Positions 18,671 to 26,752 of a stretch of 64,000 bases of DNA are shown here, piece after piece (positions within the stretch are counted from its first letter, which is position 1; each line of letters starts with the position of its first letter). The DNA comes from Xanthomonas sp. F10 (GTDB taxonomy: Bacteria > Pseudomonadota > Gammaproteobacteria > Xanthomonadales > Xanthomonadaceae), in the NCBI RefSeq assembly GCF_014206815.1, contig NZ_JACHNP010000001.1:2446456-2510455 (forward strand), given 5' to 3'. Below the pieces are notes generated by a model. The model was not told where the DNA came from and searched no databases. It saw nothing but the letters and a program-made list of their open reading frames with translations. Made by a program: the position numbers and the translations under genes.

Positions 18671-19831
18671 TCAACGACGCACCAGGCGCGCGCCGGCGGC
18701 GACCAGCAGCAACAGCGCCGCCACCGCGGCCAGCGCCAGCGGAAGGCCGATGGCGTGGGCCAGGAATCCGATCAGCGCCGGTCCGGCGAGCAGGCCGGTA
18801 TACCCGAGCGTGGTCAAGGTCGCCAGCGCCAACGCCGGCGAGGTGCCGGGCATGCGCCCGGCGGCGCCGAACATCACCGGCACCAGGTTGGAGGCGCCCA
18901 GGCCGACCAGCACGCAGCCGAGCAGGCCGCTGCCCGGCCACGTGCCGATGCTGGCCAGCGCCAGTCCGGCCGCCGCCAGCAGCGCGCCGAGGGCGACGAT
19001 GCGCACCGGCCCCAGCCAGGCCACCAGGCGATCCCCGCCGAGCCGGCCCAGCGCCATCGCCACCGAGAACGCGGCATAGCCCATCCCGGCCGCGCTGGGC
19101 GCCAGGCCGTGATGCTCGCGCAGCAGCACCGCGCTCCAGTCGAGCATGGCGCCCTCGGCCAGCAGGCAGACGAAGCACAGCGCGCCGAGCAGCAGCACCG
19201 GCCCCTGCGGCAGCCGCAGCGGCACCGCTTCGGTGGCCGACCCAGCGTGCCGCAGCAAGCCGCTGCGCTGCCACAGCAGCACGCCCAGCAACAGCGTGGC
19301 GACCAGCATGGCGCCGGCCAGCAGCGGCAGGCCGGCACCGAGCAAGGCGCTCATGCCGGCTGCGCCGATCAGCCCGCCGACGCTGAACAATCCATGGAAG
19401 CCGGACATCGCCGCCTTCTGCAGGCGCCGCTCCACCTCCACCGCATGCGCGTTCATCGAGACGTCGAGCGCGCCCAGCGCCGCGCTGAAGTACAGCAGCG
19501 CGGCCACCAGCAGCGGCACGCTGGGCGCCAGCGCCAGTGCCGGCAACGCCAGGCACAGCGCCAGCGCGCTGGCGACGATGACCGTGCGGGCGCCCAGGCG
19601 GTGGCTGAGCAGGCCGCCCAGCGGCATCGCCAGCACCGAGCCGGCGCCGAAGGCCAGCAGCACCATGCCCAACCGCGCATCGTCCAGCGCGAAACGCGCC
19701 TTGACGTAGGGAACCATCGGCGCCCAGGCGGCCATGGCCATGCCCGACAGCAGGAACATGCCGCGGGTGGCGGCGACGGCGCGGGAGACGGTGGGCGCTG
19801 GGGCTGGAGCGGGCGGCGAAGCGGACGGCAT
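18671..19831 (-). CDS. MFS transporter, YbjJ-like
   Basis: The 386-residue integral membrane protein has about twelve hydrophobic segments. It resembles the YbjJ group, which in E. coli also neighbours a HAD phosphatase gene (ybjI). Conserved phrases include the DVSMNAHAVEVERRL region and SGFHGLFSVGG. Start at ATG 19831 (MPSASPPAP) is preferred; a longer frame to 19909 would cross the promoter at 19861-19889. It is first in the operon with the HAD hydrolase and DeoR regulator, and may export or import the sugar-like effector. Confidence 0.9.
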   Translation of the reverse strand: MPSASPPAPAPAPTVSRAVAATRGMFLLSGMAMAAWAPMVPYVKARFALDDARLGMVLLAFGAGSVLAMPLGGLLSHRLGARTVIVASALALCLALPALALAPSVPLLVAALLYFSAALGALDVSMNAHAVEVERRLQKAAMSGFHGLFSVGGLIGAAGMSALLGAGLPLLAGAMLVATLLLGVLLWQRSGLLRHAGSATEAVPLRLPQGPVLLLGALCFVCLLAEGAMLDWSAVLLREHHGLAPSAAGMGYAAFSVAMALGRLGGDRLVAWLGPVRIVALGALLAAAGLALASIGTWPGSGLLGCVLVGLGASNLVPVMFGAAGRMPGTSPALALATLTTLGYTGLLAGPALIGFLAHAIGLPLALAAVAALLLLVAAGARLVRR

Positions 19832-19860
19832 GCGGAAACCCTGGCGAACGGTGCCGGGCC

Positions 19861-19896
19861 AGCTTAGACGAACGTGCGTAATCGTGCAAAAACGTG
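19861..19896 (-). promoter_or_regulatory. promoter overlapped by three 10-bp-spaced CACG repeats
   Basis: On the minus strand TTGCAC (19889-19884), a 17-base spacer and TAAGCT (19866-19861) form a sigma-70-like promoter 30 bases before the MFS gene. CACG occurs at 19896, 19886 and 19876, exactly ten bases apart, covering the -35 and spacer. Helically phased direct repeats fit binding by the DeoR-type regulator encoded in the same operon. Confidence 0.5.
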
Positions 19897-19980
19897 AATC
19901 AATCGACATCAGAGACAGTGATGGCGGCTACCACTGCATGGGCTTGGCGGGATCCACGCATGCGGTGGCACCGAAACGAC

Positions 19981-20004
19981 GACAGGACCCTGTCGGGTCC
20001 TGTC
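19981..20004. repeat. perfect hairpin GACAGGACCC-TGTC-GGGTCCTGTC
   Basis: A ten-pair stem with a four-base loop lies in the 459-base gap between the MFS and YfhM genes. There is no T-tract, so it is not a typical terminator. Confidence 0.6.
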
Positions 20005-20063
20005 TGGGTGCTGCGAACGCGGGAATGTAGCTGCGGTGCGGCGGGCGCGGCGGTCTCCGCCGG

Positions 20064-20295
20064 ACCCTCACCCCCGCCCCCTCTCCCGGGGGGAGAGGGG
20101 AGTTGGGCGGCTTCCATGGCGGCCTGACCCTCACCCCCGGCCCCTCTCCCGGAGGGAGGGGGAGTCAGCTGGCTTCCCTGGCGGCCGGACCCTCAGACCC
20201 GGCCCCTCTCCCGGGGGAGAGGGGAGTCAGGCGGCTCCGCTGGCGGTCATCCCCTCACCCCTCCGGCCTTCTCGCGGAGGGAGAGAGGAGTCAGG
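20064..20295. repeat. four-copy tandem array of about 62-bp palindromic units
   Basis: Units begin at 20064, 20127, 20189 and 20249. Each holds a C-rich tract, a CCCCTCTCCCGG / GGGAGAGGGG hairpin and a GGAGTCAG-like end. Copies differ by point changes, the fourth most. The terminal TCA of the last copy supplies the stop codon of the YfhM gene (minus strand). A single related unit lies at 34391-34430. Confidence 0.85.
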
Positions 20296-23200
20296 GCTGC
20301 ACGACGTTGATCGTGCCGGGGTTGCTGCGCCCCACGCCGCGCAGGTCGGGGCGGTACATGTCCTCGACCAGCGAGGGCGGCACCGTGTAGGTGCCCGGGG
20401 TCACCGCGCGCACCAGGTAGAACACCTGCGCCTTGCTGCCCGCCGACAGGCTCAGCGCGGCCACGTAGCGGTCGTCGCGGAACTCCTCGTGCTTGACGTC
20501 CGCGGCGTTGGAGCGGTCGCTGATCTCGATGCCGTCCACCACCACGTCCGCCCACTGCTTGGCGTCGCCCAGGTTGAAGTTCTCGATCTCCAGGCCGGCC
20601 GGCAGCAGGTCGGTCAGCAGCGCGTCGGGCATGCTGGTATCGGAGGTGATGGTGACGCGCACGATCAGCGCCTCGCCCTCCTTCAGCGGCTGCGGCGTCC
20701 ACGGCTTGCCGTCGGTGCCGTAGAAGCTGCGCTCCACCTTCAGCGTGCTGTCGTCCGCCGCCGGCGGGGTGCGCGGCACGCCGGCGATTTCCAGGCTAGC
20801 GTACAGCGGCGGCTGGCCCTGCGGCACGAAGTGCACGCCGCGCGCCAGCTCGGCCTCGTCGAACTGACGGCCGAAGGCCTTGGCCGGGGCGATCGCCTCG
20901 CTGCTGTCGCCGATGCTCAACTGCCCGGACACCTGCGCGGTCTGGCTGTTGAGCAAGGCCTTGCCCATGCGCGCCAGTGCCACCTGCTCCTGCGTGCTCA
21001 GCCACAGCCAGCCGCCGCGGCGGCGCGCGTCCAGCTCGCGGCCCAGCGCCACTACCCGCGCGTCGTACTCGGGCTTGGCCAGGCCGCGCTCGTGCAGCAG
21101 CGCGACCATCAGCGCATCGTCGCGGACCACGCTGCCGTAGTCGCCGAAGTAGCGCGGCCGGTCGGCGCTGTCCTTGGCGAAACCGGCAGCGATCGCCGCC
21201 TCGCCACGCTTCTTGTCGCCCTGCAGCGACAGCGCCACGCCCAGGTGCACCAGCGACAGGCCGGTCAGCGCCTTGCCACGGTCGTTGTCGTACAGCGCGC
21301 GCAGCGTGCCCAGCGGCGCGCGGTTGACCCGCGCCAGCACGTAGCCGGACCAGGCCTGGTTGGCGAACTTCAGGTTCTCGCGGCGGTCCTGGCCGTAGAA
21401 GTTGTTGCCGCCGGACAGCAGGTCCTCGCTGAGCCGGTTCAATGCCTTCTGCAACACGGTGTCGGGTACCGCGAAGCCGGCGTCCTTGGCGTCGAGCAGG
21501 AACTCGGCGACGTACGGGGTCAGGCCCGGATTGACGTAGCCGTCGTCGCCCCACATCGAGAAGTGGCCGCTGGAGACCTGCATCGAGGCCAGCCGCCCGA
21601 ACGCGCCTTCCATGCGCGCGCGGCGCGTGGCCGCATCCAGGCCCTTGACCCCGAGCAGGCGCGCGGTGGCGTCGTCGAGCAGCAGCGCGGCGTAGCCCTT
21701 GCTGGTGGTCTGTTCGGCGCAGCCGTAGGGATACTGCAGCGCGCCCTGCAGGGCGCTGGCGAACGGAATCGGCGGCAAGGCGCTGACCAGCATGCGCGCG
21801 CTGACCGAACCGGCCATCAGGCCCTCGGCGTCGCTGGCGCCCAGCGTCACCGGCGCCAGCGTGTCCAGCACGCGGGTCTGCGTGCGCAGCACCGACGGCC
21901 ACGCCGCGCGCACCGGCAGGTCGTAGCGGCGGTCGGCGGCATAGCCATTGCCCTCCACCCGCACCCGCACCTTGGCCACGGTGTAGCCCTCCTGCGCCAC
22001 CAGCGGGAAGCTCAGGGTGGCCTTGCCGTCCTTGCCCAGCTTGGCACTGCGCGCATTGTCGGCGATCGCCAACGGGCCCTCGCCGTCGACCCGCACCTTG
22101 AACTCGCCCGGCTGGCCGGTGAAGTTCTGCACGTCCAGGGTCACGGTACTGCGGTCGCCCGGCGCCATCACCCGCGGCATGCTGGCCTCGGCCACGACCG
22201 GCGCGCGCACCAGCGTCTCCACGTCGCGATTGCCGTAGCGCTCGTCCGAATACACCAGCGCCGACACGCGCAGGGTGCCGTTGAAGTCCGGCACCGGCAG
22301 TTGCACGCGGGCGTTGCCCTTGGCGTCGAGCTGCACCGGGCCGGAGAACAGGTCCACGGTCTGTACCCGCGCGGTCGGGCGCTTGGCCTGCGGCAACGCC
22401 GCCAGCGCCATGTCGCCGCCGAAGCGCAGCTTGCCGGTGCCGCCCTCGAAGCTCTCGATGACCCGGCCGTAGATGTCGTAGGCGTCCACACCCAGGCGCC
22501 GCTGCGCGAAGAACTGCGCGTTGGCGTCGGGCACCGGGAAGCGGGTGATGTTGAGGATGCCCACGTCCACCGCGGAGATGGTCACGTGCGCCTGCTTGCC
22601 GGCCAGCTCCGGCACGCTCACCGTCACCGGCAGCGGCTGCTCCGGGCGCATCTGCTTGGGCGCGACCAGGCCGACCGCCACGCGCCGGGCCTTGCGCTCC
22701 ATCGGCACGTAGGCCACGCCGACCGCGCGCGCCGGGGTGATCTTGCTCGGCGCCGAGCCGCCGCGGAACACCAGCGCGGTGACGTAGACGTCGTGGCGCT
22801 CCCAGTCCTTGGTCACCGGGATCTCGAAGCGGCTGCCCGGCTTCACGTCGATGTCCTGCACGTACAGCATGCGGTCGCTCTCGACCATCAGCAGGCCGGG
22901 GCCGGCGTGCGGCGGGGTCAGGGTGACCGTGAGCGTATCGCCGGCCTTGTAGCCGGTCTTGTCCAGCGCCAGCTTGACCTTGTCCGGGCGCGCGTCGAGG
23001 CCGCGGTTGTCGTCGTTCCAGCTCCAGCCGGCATGGAACGGATAGCGCGTGGTCAGGCCGGTGGCCGGGTCGAACACGTCCACCCGGTACTCGCCCCACT
23101 CCACCGGGAAATCGACCTTGGCGGCGCTGGCGCCGGCATCGACAGTGAGCGTCTGCTTGTTCTCGAAGCGGCGGGTGAAGTCGTAGTCCCAACGGTTGTC

Positions 23201-25228
23201 GGTGAACGCCCAGTGGTAGTCGCGCAGTTCGCGCACCAGGGTCACCTTCAGGCCCTTGGCCGGCTGCGGCTTGCCCTGCGCATCCACCCGCATCAGTTCG
23301 AAGCGCGCGTTGGCGTTGGCGTCGGCGCCGTCCTTGTCGTCGAACAGCGGGCGCACGCCGACCAGCGCCGGCGCCGGCCACAGCACGCGCTTGAGCGTGC
23401 GGGTGACGGTGCGGCCGCCGGTCTCGTACACGCTGGCCGAGACCAGCGCGGCGATGGTGCTGGTCGGCTTGGCCTCGTCGGGCAGCGCCAGGTCCTCGCT
23501 GAGCTTGCCGTCGGCGCCGAACTCGGTGTCGACCACGTCCTTGGCCTCGCGCGGCAACTGCAGCGTCGGGTCGCCGAAGAAGTAGCCCGGCAGCGCCTCC
23601 ACCGGATGCTGCTCGACCGCCACCGCCAGCTTGGCGGTGAAGCGGTTGCCCGCGGCCGGCGCGCCGTACAGGTAGGCGGCGGTGGCCTGCAATTTGAACG
23701 GCTCGCCCGGCTTGAGCGTCTTCTGCGCGCTGTCCAGGTCCAGCTTCATGCGCTCGGGCAGGAACTCCTCGATGCGCAGGGTCATGCCCTGCACCGCTTC
23801 CTTGCTGGTCGGGTCGGTACGGAACTCCACCTGCCAGCGCCCGGTCGGCGCATCGGCGGGGATCAGTTGCTCGAAACTGAAATAGCCCTGCTCGCCCGGC
23901 TGCAGCCGGGTCTCGCGGAAGATCTTGCCGTCGGGCTGCTTCAGCCGCAGGAACACCGGCTGCGCGCCCTTGCCGGTGGTCGGCACCGGCTTGCCGTCGT
24001 TGTCGCGCAGCAGTGCCGAGACCCGCACGGTCTCGCCGGGGCGGTACAGGTCGCGGCCGGACCAGGCGAACACGTCGAACCAGGCGTTCTCGCGCCCGGC
24101 CACTGCGAACTCGCTCAGGTCCAGCGCCGGCTGGTTGAACGGCAGCATCGACAGGTCGGTACCGCTGCGCGCCACCAGCACCTGGCCGGCGTCGAGCGTG
24201 TAGTTCAGCAGCGCGTTGCCGTTGTCGTCGGTCTGGCCCTTGAGGAACAGCTCGCCGTCGGCGTTGAGCACGCGCAGCTCCACCTTCTTCAGCGGCTCGC
24301 CGCTCTGCAGCGAGGCGGTGTGCACGAACAGCTTGTCCTTGTAGGCGCGCGCGTGCAGGCCGATGTCGCTGACGGTGAAGAAGGCGGTGTCGTACTCGTT
24401 GTCGAACTTGCCGGGGCGGCGCAGCACTGCGAAGTACAGGCCGGGCGCCTGCAGCTCCTTGATCTCCTGGATCGGCAGGTAGGTCAGCGCACGCTCGTTC
24501 TTGTCGCCGCCGAGCACGAAGCGGTTGGTATAGACCGAGTCGGCCAGTTGCGAGATCGGGGTGTGGTCGCCGTAGTCGCTGTCCAGCTCCCAGGTGCCGC
24601 GGCGGCCACCACGCTGGTACTGGGCGAAGAACGCCGGCAGCGCGCTGTCCTTGACCCGCATGAACTCCACGTCCACTTCCGGCACGTTGAGCGAGACCAC
24701 CGGCAGGCCGCGGCTCTCGCGCGCCGGCAGCACGCTGCCCTGCGAGGCGAAGCCGACCGCCGGCGTCAGTTCGCCGGTGTAGACCTTCTGCTTGAGCGGC
24801 TTGCCCAGGCGGCTGCCGTCGGCGGCCAGCAGGTCGGCCGAGATCACCACCGTGTAGTCCTTGGCCGCCTCCACGTAGGGATAGCGCAGGGTCTTGCCGT
24901 CGTCGGACAGCGACCAGGCGCTCTCGTCGGCGCCGACCTTCTCCTCGAAGCGCAGCAGCTTGTCGAAATCCTGGGTACCGACCAGCGGCCGCGAGAACTC
25001 CAGCGCCAGCGACAGCCCGTCGCCCTTCTGGTCGGGATAGGCGCGAACCAGGCCGAAGCCCTTCATCGCTTCCTTCTGCCCCTTCACCGGTTCGCCGCTG
25101 GCCTCGGGCAACTGCCCGGATTCATTGCGCTTGCAGCCGCCCAGCGCCAGCGCCAGGCCCAGCACCAGGAACGTCCCCATCAACCCCGCGCGCAGGCCCG
25201 CCCAGCGCCGCTTCGAATCCGTGTGCAT
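20291..25228 (-). CDS. yfhM: YfhM-type alpha-2-macroglobulin lipoprotein
   Basis: Bacterial alpha-2-macroglobulin, a periplasmic protease trap thought to guard the cell when PBP1C repairs the wall. The 1645-residue product is close to the E. coli YfhM length. The lipobox ALGGC gives a lipidated Cys32 after a hydrophobic segment. Repeated macroglobulin (MG) domains follow, then the thioester motif YGCAEQ near residue 1168, expected to trap proteases covalently, and a C-terminal helical and receptor-like part. The ATG at 25228 has a strong AAGGAG site; the open frame continues upstream into a REP element, which I exclude. It stands apart from pbpC, its usual neighbour. Confidence 0.94.
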   Translation of the reverse strand: MHTDSKRRWAGLRAGLMGTFLVLGLALALGGCKRNESGQLPEASGEPVKGQKEAMKGFGLVRAYPDQKGDGLSLALEFSRPLVGTQDFDKLLRFEEKVGADESAWSLSDDGKTLRYPYVEAAKDYTVVISADLLAADGSRLGKPLKQKVYTGELTPAVGFASQGSVLPARESRGLPVVSLNVPEVDVEFMRVKDSALPAFFAQYQRGGRRGTWELDSDYGDHTPISQLADSVYTNRFVLGGDKNERALTYLPIQEIKELQAPGLYFAVLRRPGKFDNEYDTAFFTVSDIGLHARAYKDKLFVHTASLQSGEPLKKVELRVLNADGELFLKGQTDDNGNALLNYTLDAGQVLVARSGTDLSMLPFNQPALDLSEFAVAGRENAWFDVFAWSGRDLYRPGETVRVSALLRDNDGKPVPTTGKGAQPVFLRLKQPDGKIFRETRLQPGEQGYFSFEQLIPADAPTGRWQVEFRTDPTSKEAVQGMTLRIEEFLPERMKLDLDSAQKTLKPGEPFKLQATAAYLYGAPAAGNRFTAKLAVAVEQHPVEALPGYFFGDPTLQLPREAKDVVDTEFGADGKLSEDLALPDEAKPTSTIAALVSASVYETGGRTVTRTLKRVLWPAPALVGVRPLFDDKDGADANANARFELMRVDAQGKPQPAKGLKVTLVRELRDYHWAFTDNRWDYDFTRRFENKQTLTVDAGASAAKVDFPVEWGEYRVDVFDPATGLTTRYPFHAGWSWNDDNRGLDARPDKVKLALDKTGYKAGDTLTVTLTPPHAGPGLLMVESDRMLYVQDIDVKPGSRFEIPVTKDWERHDVYVTALVFRGGSAPSKITPARAVGVAYVPMERKARRVAVGLVAPKQMRPEQPLPVTVSVPELAGKQAHVTISAVDVGILNITRFPVPDANAQFFAQRRLGVDAYDIYGRVIESFEGGTGKLRFGGDMALAALPQAKRPTARVQTVDLFSGPVQLDAKGNARVQLPVPDFNGTLRVSALVYSDERYGNRDVETLVRAPVVAEASMPRVMAPGDRSTVTLDVQNFTGQPGEFKVRVDGEGPLAIADNARSAKLGKDGKATLSFPLVAQEGYTVAKVRVRVEGNGYAADRRYDLPVRAAWPSVLRTQTRVLDTLAPVTLGASDAEGLMAGSVSARMLVSALPPIPFASALQGALQYPYGCAEQTTSKGYAALLLDDATARLLGVKGLDAATRRARMEGAFGRLASMQVSSGHFSMWGDDGYVNPGLTPYVAEFLLDAKDAGFAVPDTVLQKALNRLSEDLLSGGNNFYGQDRRENLKFANQAWSGYVLARVNRAPLGTLRALYDNDRGKALTGLSLVHLGVALSLQGDKKRGEAAIAAGFAKDSADRPRYFGDYGSVVRDDALMVALLHERGLAKPEYDARVVALGRELDARRRGGWLWLSTQEQVALARMGKALLNSQTAQVSGQLSIGDSSEAIAPAKAFGRQFDEAELARGVHFVPQGQPPLYASLEIAGVPRTPPAADDSTLKVERSFYGTDGKPWTPQPLKEGEALIVRVTITSDTSMPDALLTDLLPAGLEIENFNLGDAKQWADVVVDGIEISDRSNAADVKHEEFRDDRYVAALSLSAGSKAQVFYLVRAVTPGTYTVPPSLVEDMYRPDLRGVGRSNPGTINVVQP

Positions 25229-25379
25229 GCGTTCGCTCCTTGAATGTGGCGCGAGTATAAAGCGCCGGCGCGACGGCTGGAGGGGCGAAGACGCGCCATC
25301 CGTCGGCATGTGCGCGGCAGGCCGCCGTCGGCGCGGATGTCCCTCCCGCCACGGCACCACCGATCGCCGTGGAGCCTCC

Positions 25380-25445
25380 GTAGGAGCGGCTTCAGCCGCG
25401 ACGGGCATTCCCGGGAACGCCCGTCGCGGCTGAAGCCGCTCCTAC
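25380..25445. repeat. type-1 REP inverted pair
   Basis: Perfect 23-base arms flank a 20-base GC-rich centre, upstream of the YfhM gene. The flanking 25229-25379 shows nothing else recognisable. Confidence 0.9.
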
Positions 25446-25537
25446 CCCCTAAGCGAGTACCCGCGCCCTCGCCTCGAGGCCATGTAGGCGGACGTCGGTC
25501 CCGACGCGACGGCCTGGGTGCGCAGATGGCTCCACTC

Positions 25538-25636
25538 GTCGGGACTGAAGTCCCTCCCACATGAGGCTTGCGCCGTGGGTGCTGTCGGCATGGGCCATCG
25601 GATTGGCTCCCCTGTGAGAGGGACTTCAGTCCCGAC
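25538..25636. repeat. type-2 REP pair in inverted orientation
   Basis: Unit 25538-25560 (GTCGGGACTGAAGTCCCTCC...) and its inverse 25614-25636 are about 53 bases apart, just after the nucleoside hydrolase gene. Both keep the GGGACT-AGTCCC core. Confidence 0.8.
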
Positions 25637-25683
25637 TGCAGAGCAACGAATCAGCCAGCTGCCCCGGTCATCGCGACTACACG

Positions 25684-26682
25684 TCAGCGCAGTAACCGCT
25701 GCATGTACAACGCGATCAGCCGCGGCCGATCCAGCGCCAGGCACACCTGGGCGTTGGCCGCAGCTCCCGGCGCGTCCGCCACCGGTGCCTCGCGGGTGTA
25801 GCCCTTGTCGTCGACCACGATGCGCAGCGGCACGGTGGGGCACAGGCCCGGGTCGAGCAACTGCGCCACCGGCACCACGTCGAACAGGGTCGGGGTGGCA
25901 CTGGCCCAGGGCTGGTCGGTGTCGCGCCACTGGTAGTAGAGCTGCGCCAGCGCGTCGGTCAGCGGCTCGCCATGGGCGAACAGCGCCACCCGCTCCGGCT
26001 CCTCCAGGGTCACCTGGGTGGCATCCAGCGGCAGCATCACGATCGGCACGCCGGCACCGAACACGCGCTGCGCGGCAGGGATATCGGCGGCGATGTTGTA
26101 CTCGGCCGCCGGCGGATTGGGCGGACGGTAGCGCGACTTGCCGTAGCCCGCGCGCACCGAGCCGCCCATCAGAACCACCTGTTTGAGCTGGGCGAAGCCG
26201 GCCGGGTCGCGTTGCAACGCGCGCGCCGCGTCGGTCAGCGGGCCGAGCACCAGCAGGGTGACTTCGCCGGGATGACGACGCGCCTGATCCAGGATGAACT
26301 GCGCCGCATCCGGCGCCTTGCGCGGCAGCGTACCCTTCGCCGCCCAGCGCGCCTGGCTGAAGGGAATCGTGCTGTCGGTGCGCTGGCCGATCGCCAGCGG
26401 AATCTCGCTGCGGCCGGCCTGCTGCAGCAGCCGCTGCAGCAGTTGCGCGCGCAGGCCGGTATCGCCCCAGGCCGAGGCGATACCCAGCACCTGCAGTTCC
26501 GGGCTGCGCAACAGCAACGCCAGCGCGAACGCATCGTCGATGTCGTCGCCGACATCGGTGGACACCACCACCTTCTGTACCGGTGCGGTCACTGGCGACG
26601 ATGCCGGGGCCGCCACCACATCGGTCGCCCAGGTCGCCACGATCAACAGTGCCAACGCTGCCCATTGCTTCAGCGCGCGCAT
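25684..26682 (-). CDS. periplasmic inosine-uridine-type nucleoside hydrolase
   Basis: Hydrolyses the N-glycosidic bond of nucleosides to base and ribose. The 332-residue product has a signal peptide (about 1-25, ending DVVAA), so it is exported. The metal site is the variant TDVGDDIDDAFAL (Asp43, 46, 47, 49, 50), followed by LVLGPLTDAARAL and the VLMGGSV strand. Two ATGs are possible; 26682 is chosen because the GGGAG ribosome site lies six bases before it, while the ATG at 26688 abuts it. The gene follows a TonB receptor, with a terminator hairpin directly before its ribosome site. Confidence 0.88.
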   Translation of the reverse strand: MRALKQWAALALLIVATWATDVVAAPASSPVTAPVQKVVVSTDVGDDIDDAFALALLLRSPELQVLGIASAWGDTGLRAQLLQRLLQQAGRSEIPLAIGQRTDSTIPFSQARWAAKGTLPRKAPDAAQFILDQARRHPGEVTLLVLGPLTDAARALQRDPAGFAQLKQVVLMGGSVRAGYGKSRYRPPNPPAAEYNIAADIPAAQRVFGAGVPIVMLPLDATQVTLEEPERVALFAHGEPLTDALAQLYYQWRDTDQPWASATPTLFDVVPVAQLLDPGLCPTVPLRIVVDDKGYTREAPVADAPGAAANAQVCLALDRPRLIALYMQRLLR

Positions 26683-26693
26683 GCGCATCTCCC

Positions 26694-26726
26694 AAAAAAA
26701 GAACCGCCGGCATGATAGCCGGCGGT
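26694..26726 (-). terminator. terminator/attenuator between receptor and nucleoside hydrolase
   Basis: On the minus strand ACCGCCGGC / GCCGGCGGT (nine pairs, six-base loop) is followed by TTCTTTTTTT. The T-run is directly followed by the GGGAG ribosome site of the nucleoside hydrolase gene, so read-through fraction would set hydrolase expression. Confidence 0.8.
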
Positions 26727-26752
26727 CGGTCTTGCAACGGCGAGGTCGCCGA

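Noticed and set aside
20064..20295. CRISPR-like or terminator cluster
   Set aside because: Units are contiguous palindromes without unique spacers, and lack T-runs.
20036..25243. 1735-codon plus-strand ORF
   Set aside because: It is the antisense shadow of the YfhM gene, caused by high third-position GC; no domain is recognisable.
25229..25408. Longer YfhM start at 25408
   Set aside because: The extension overlaps the REP at 25380 and would destroy the lipoprotein signal; the ATG at 25228 has a strong ribosome site.
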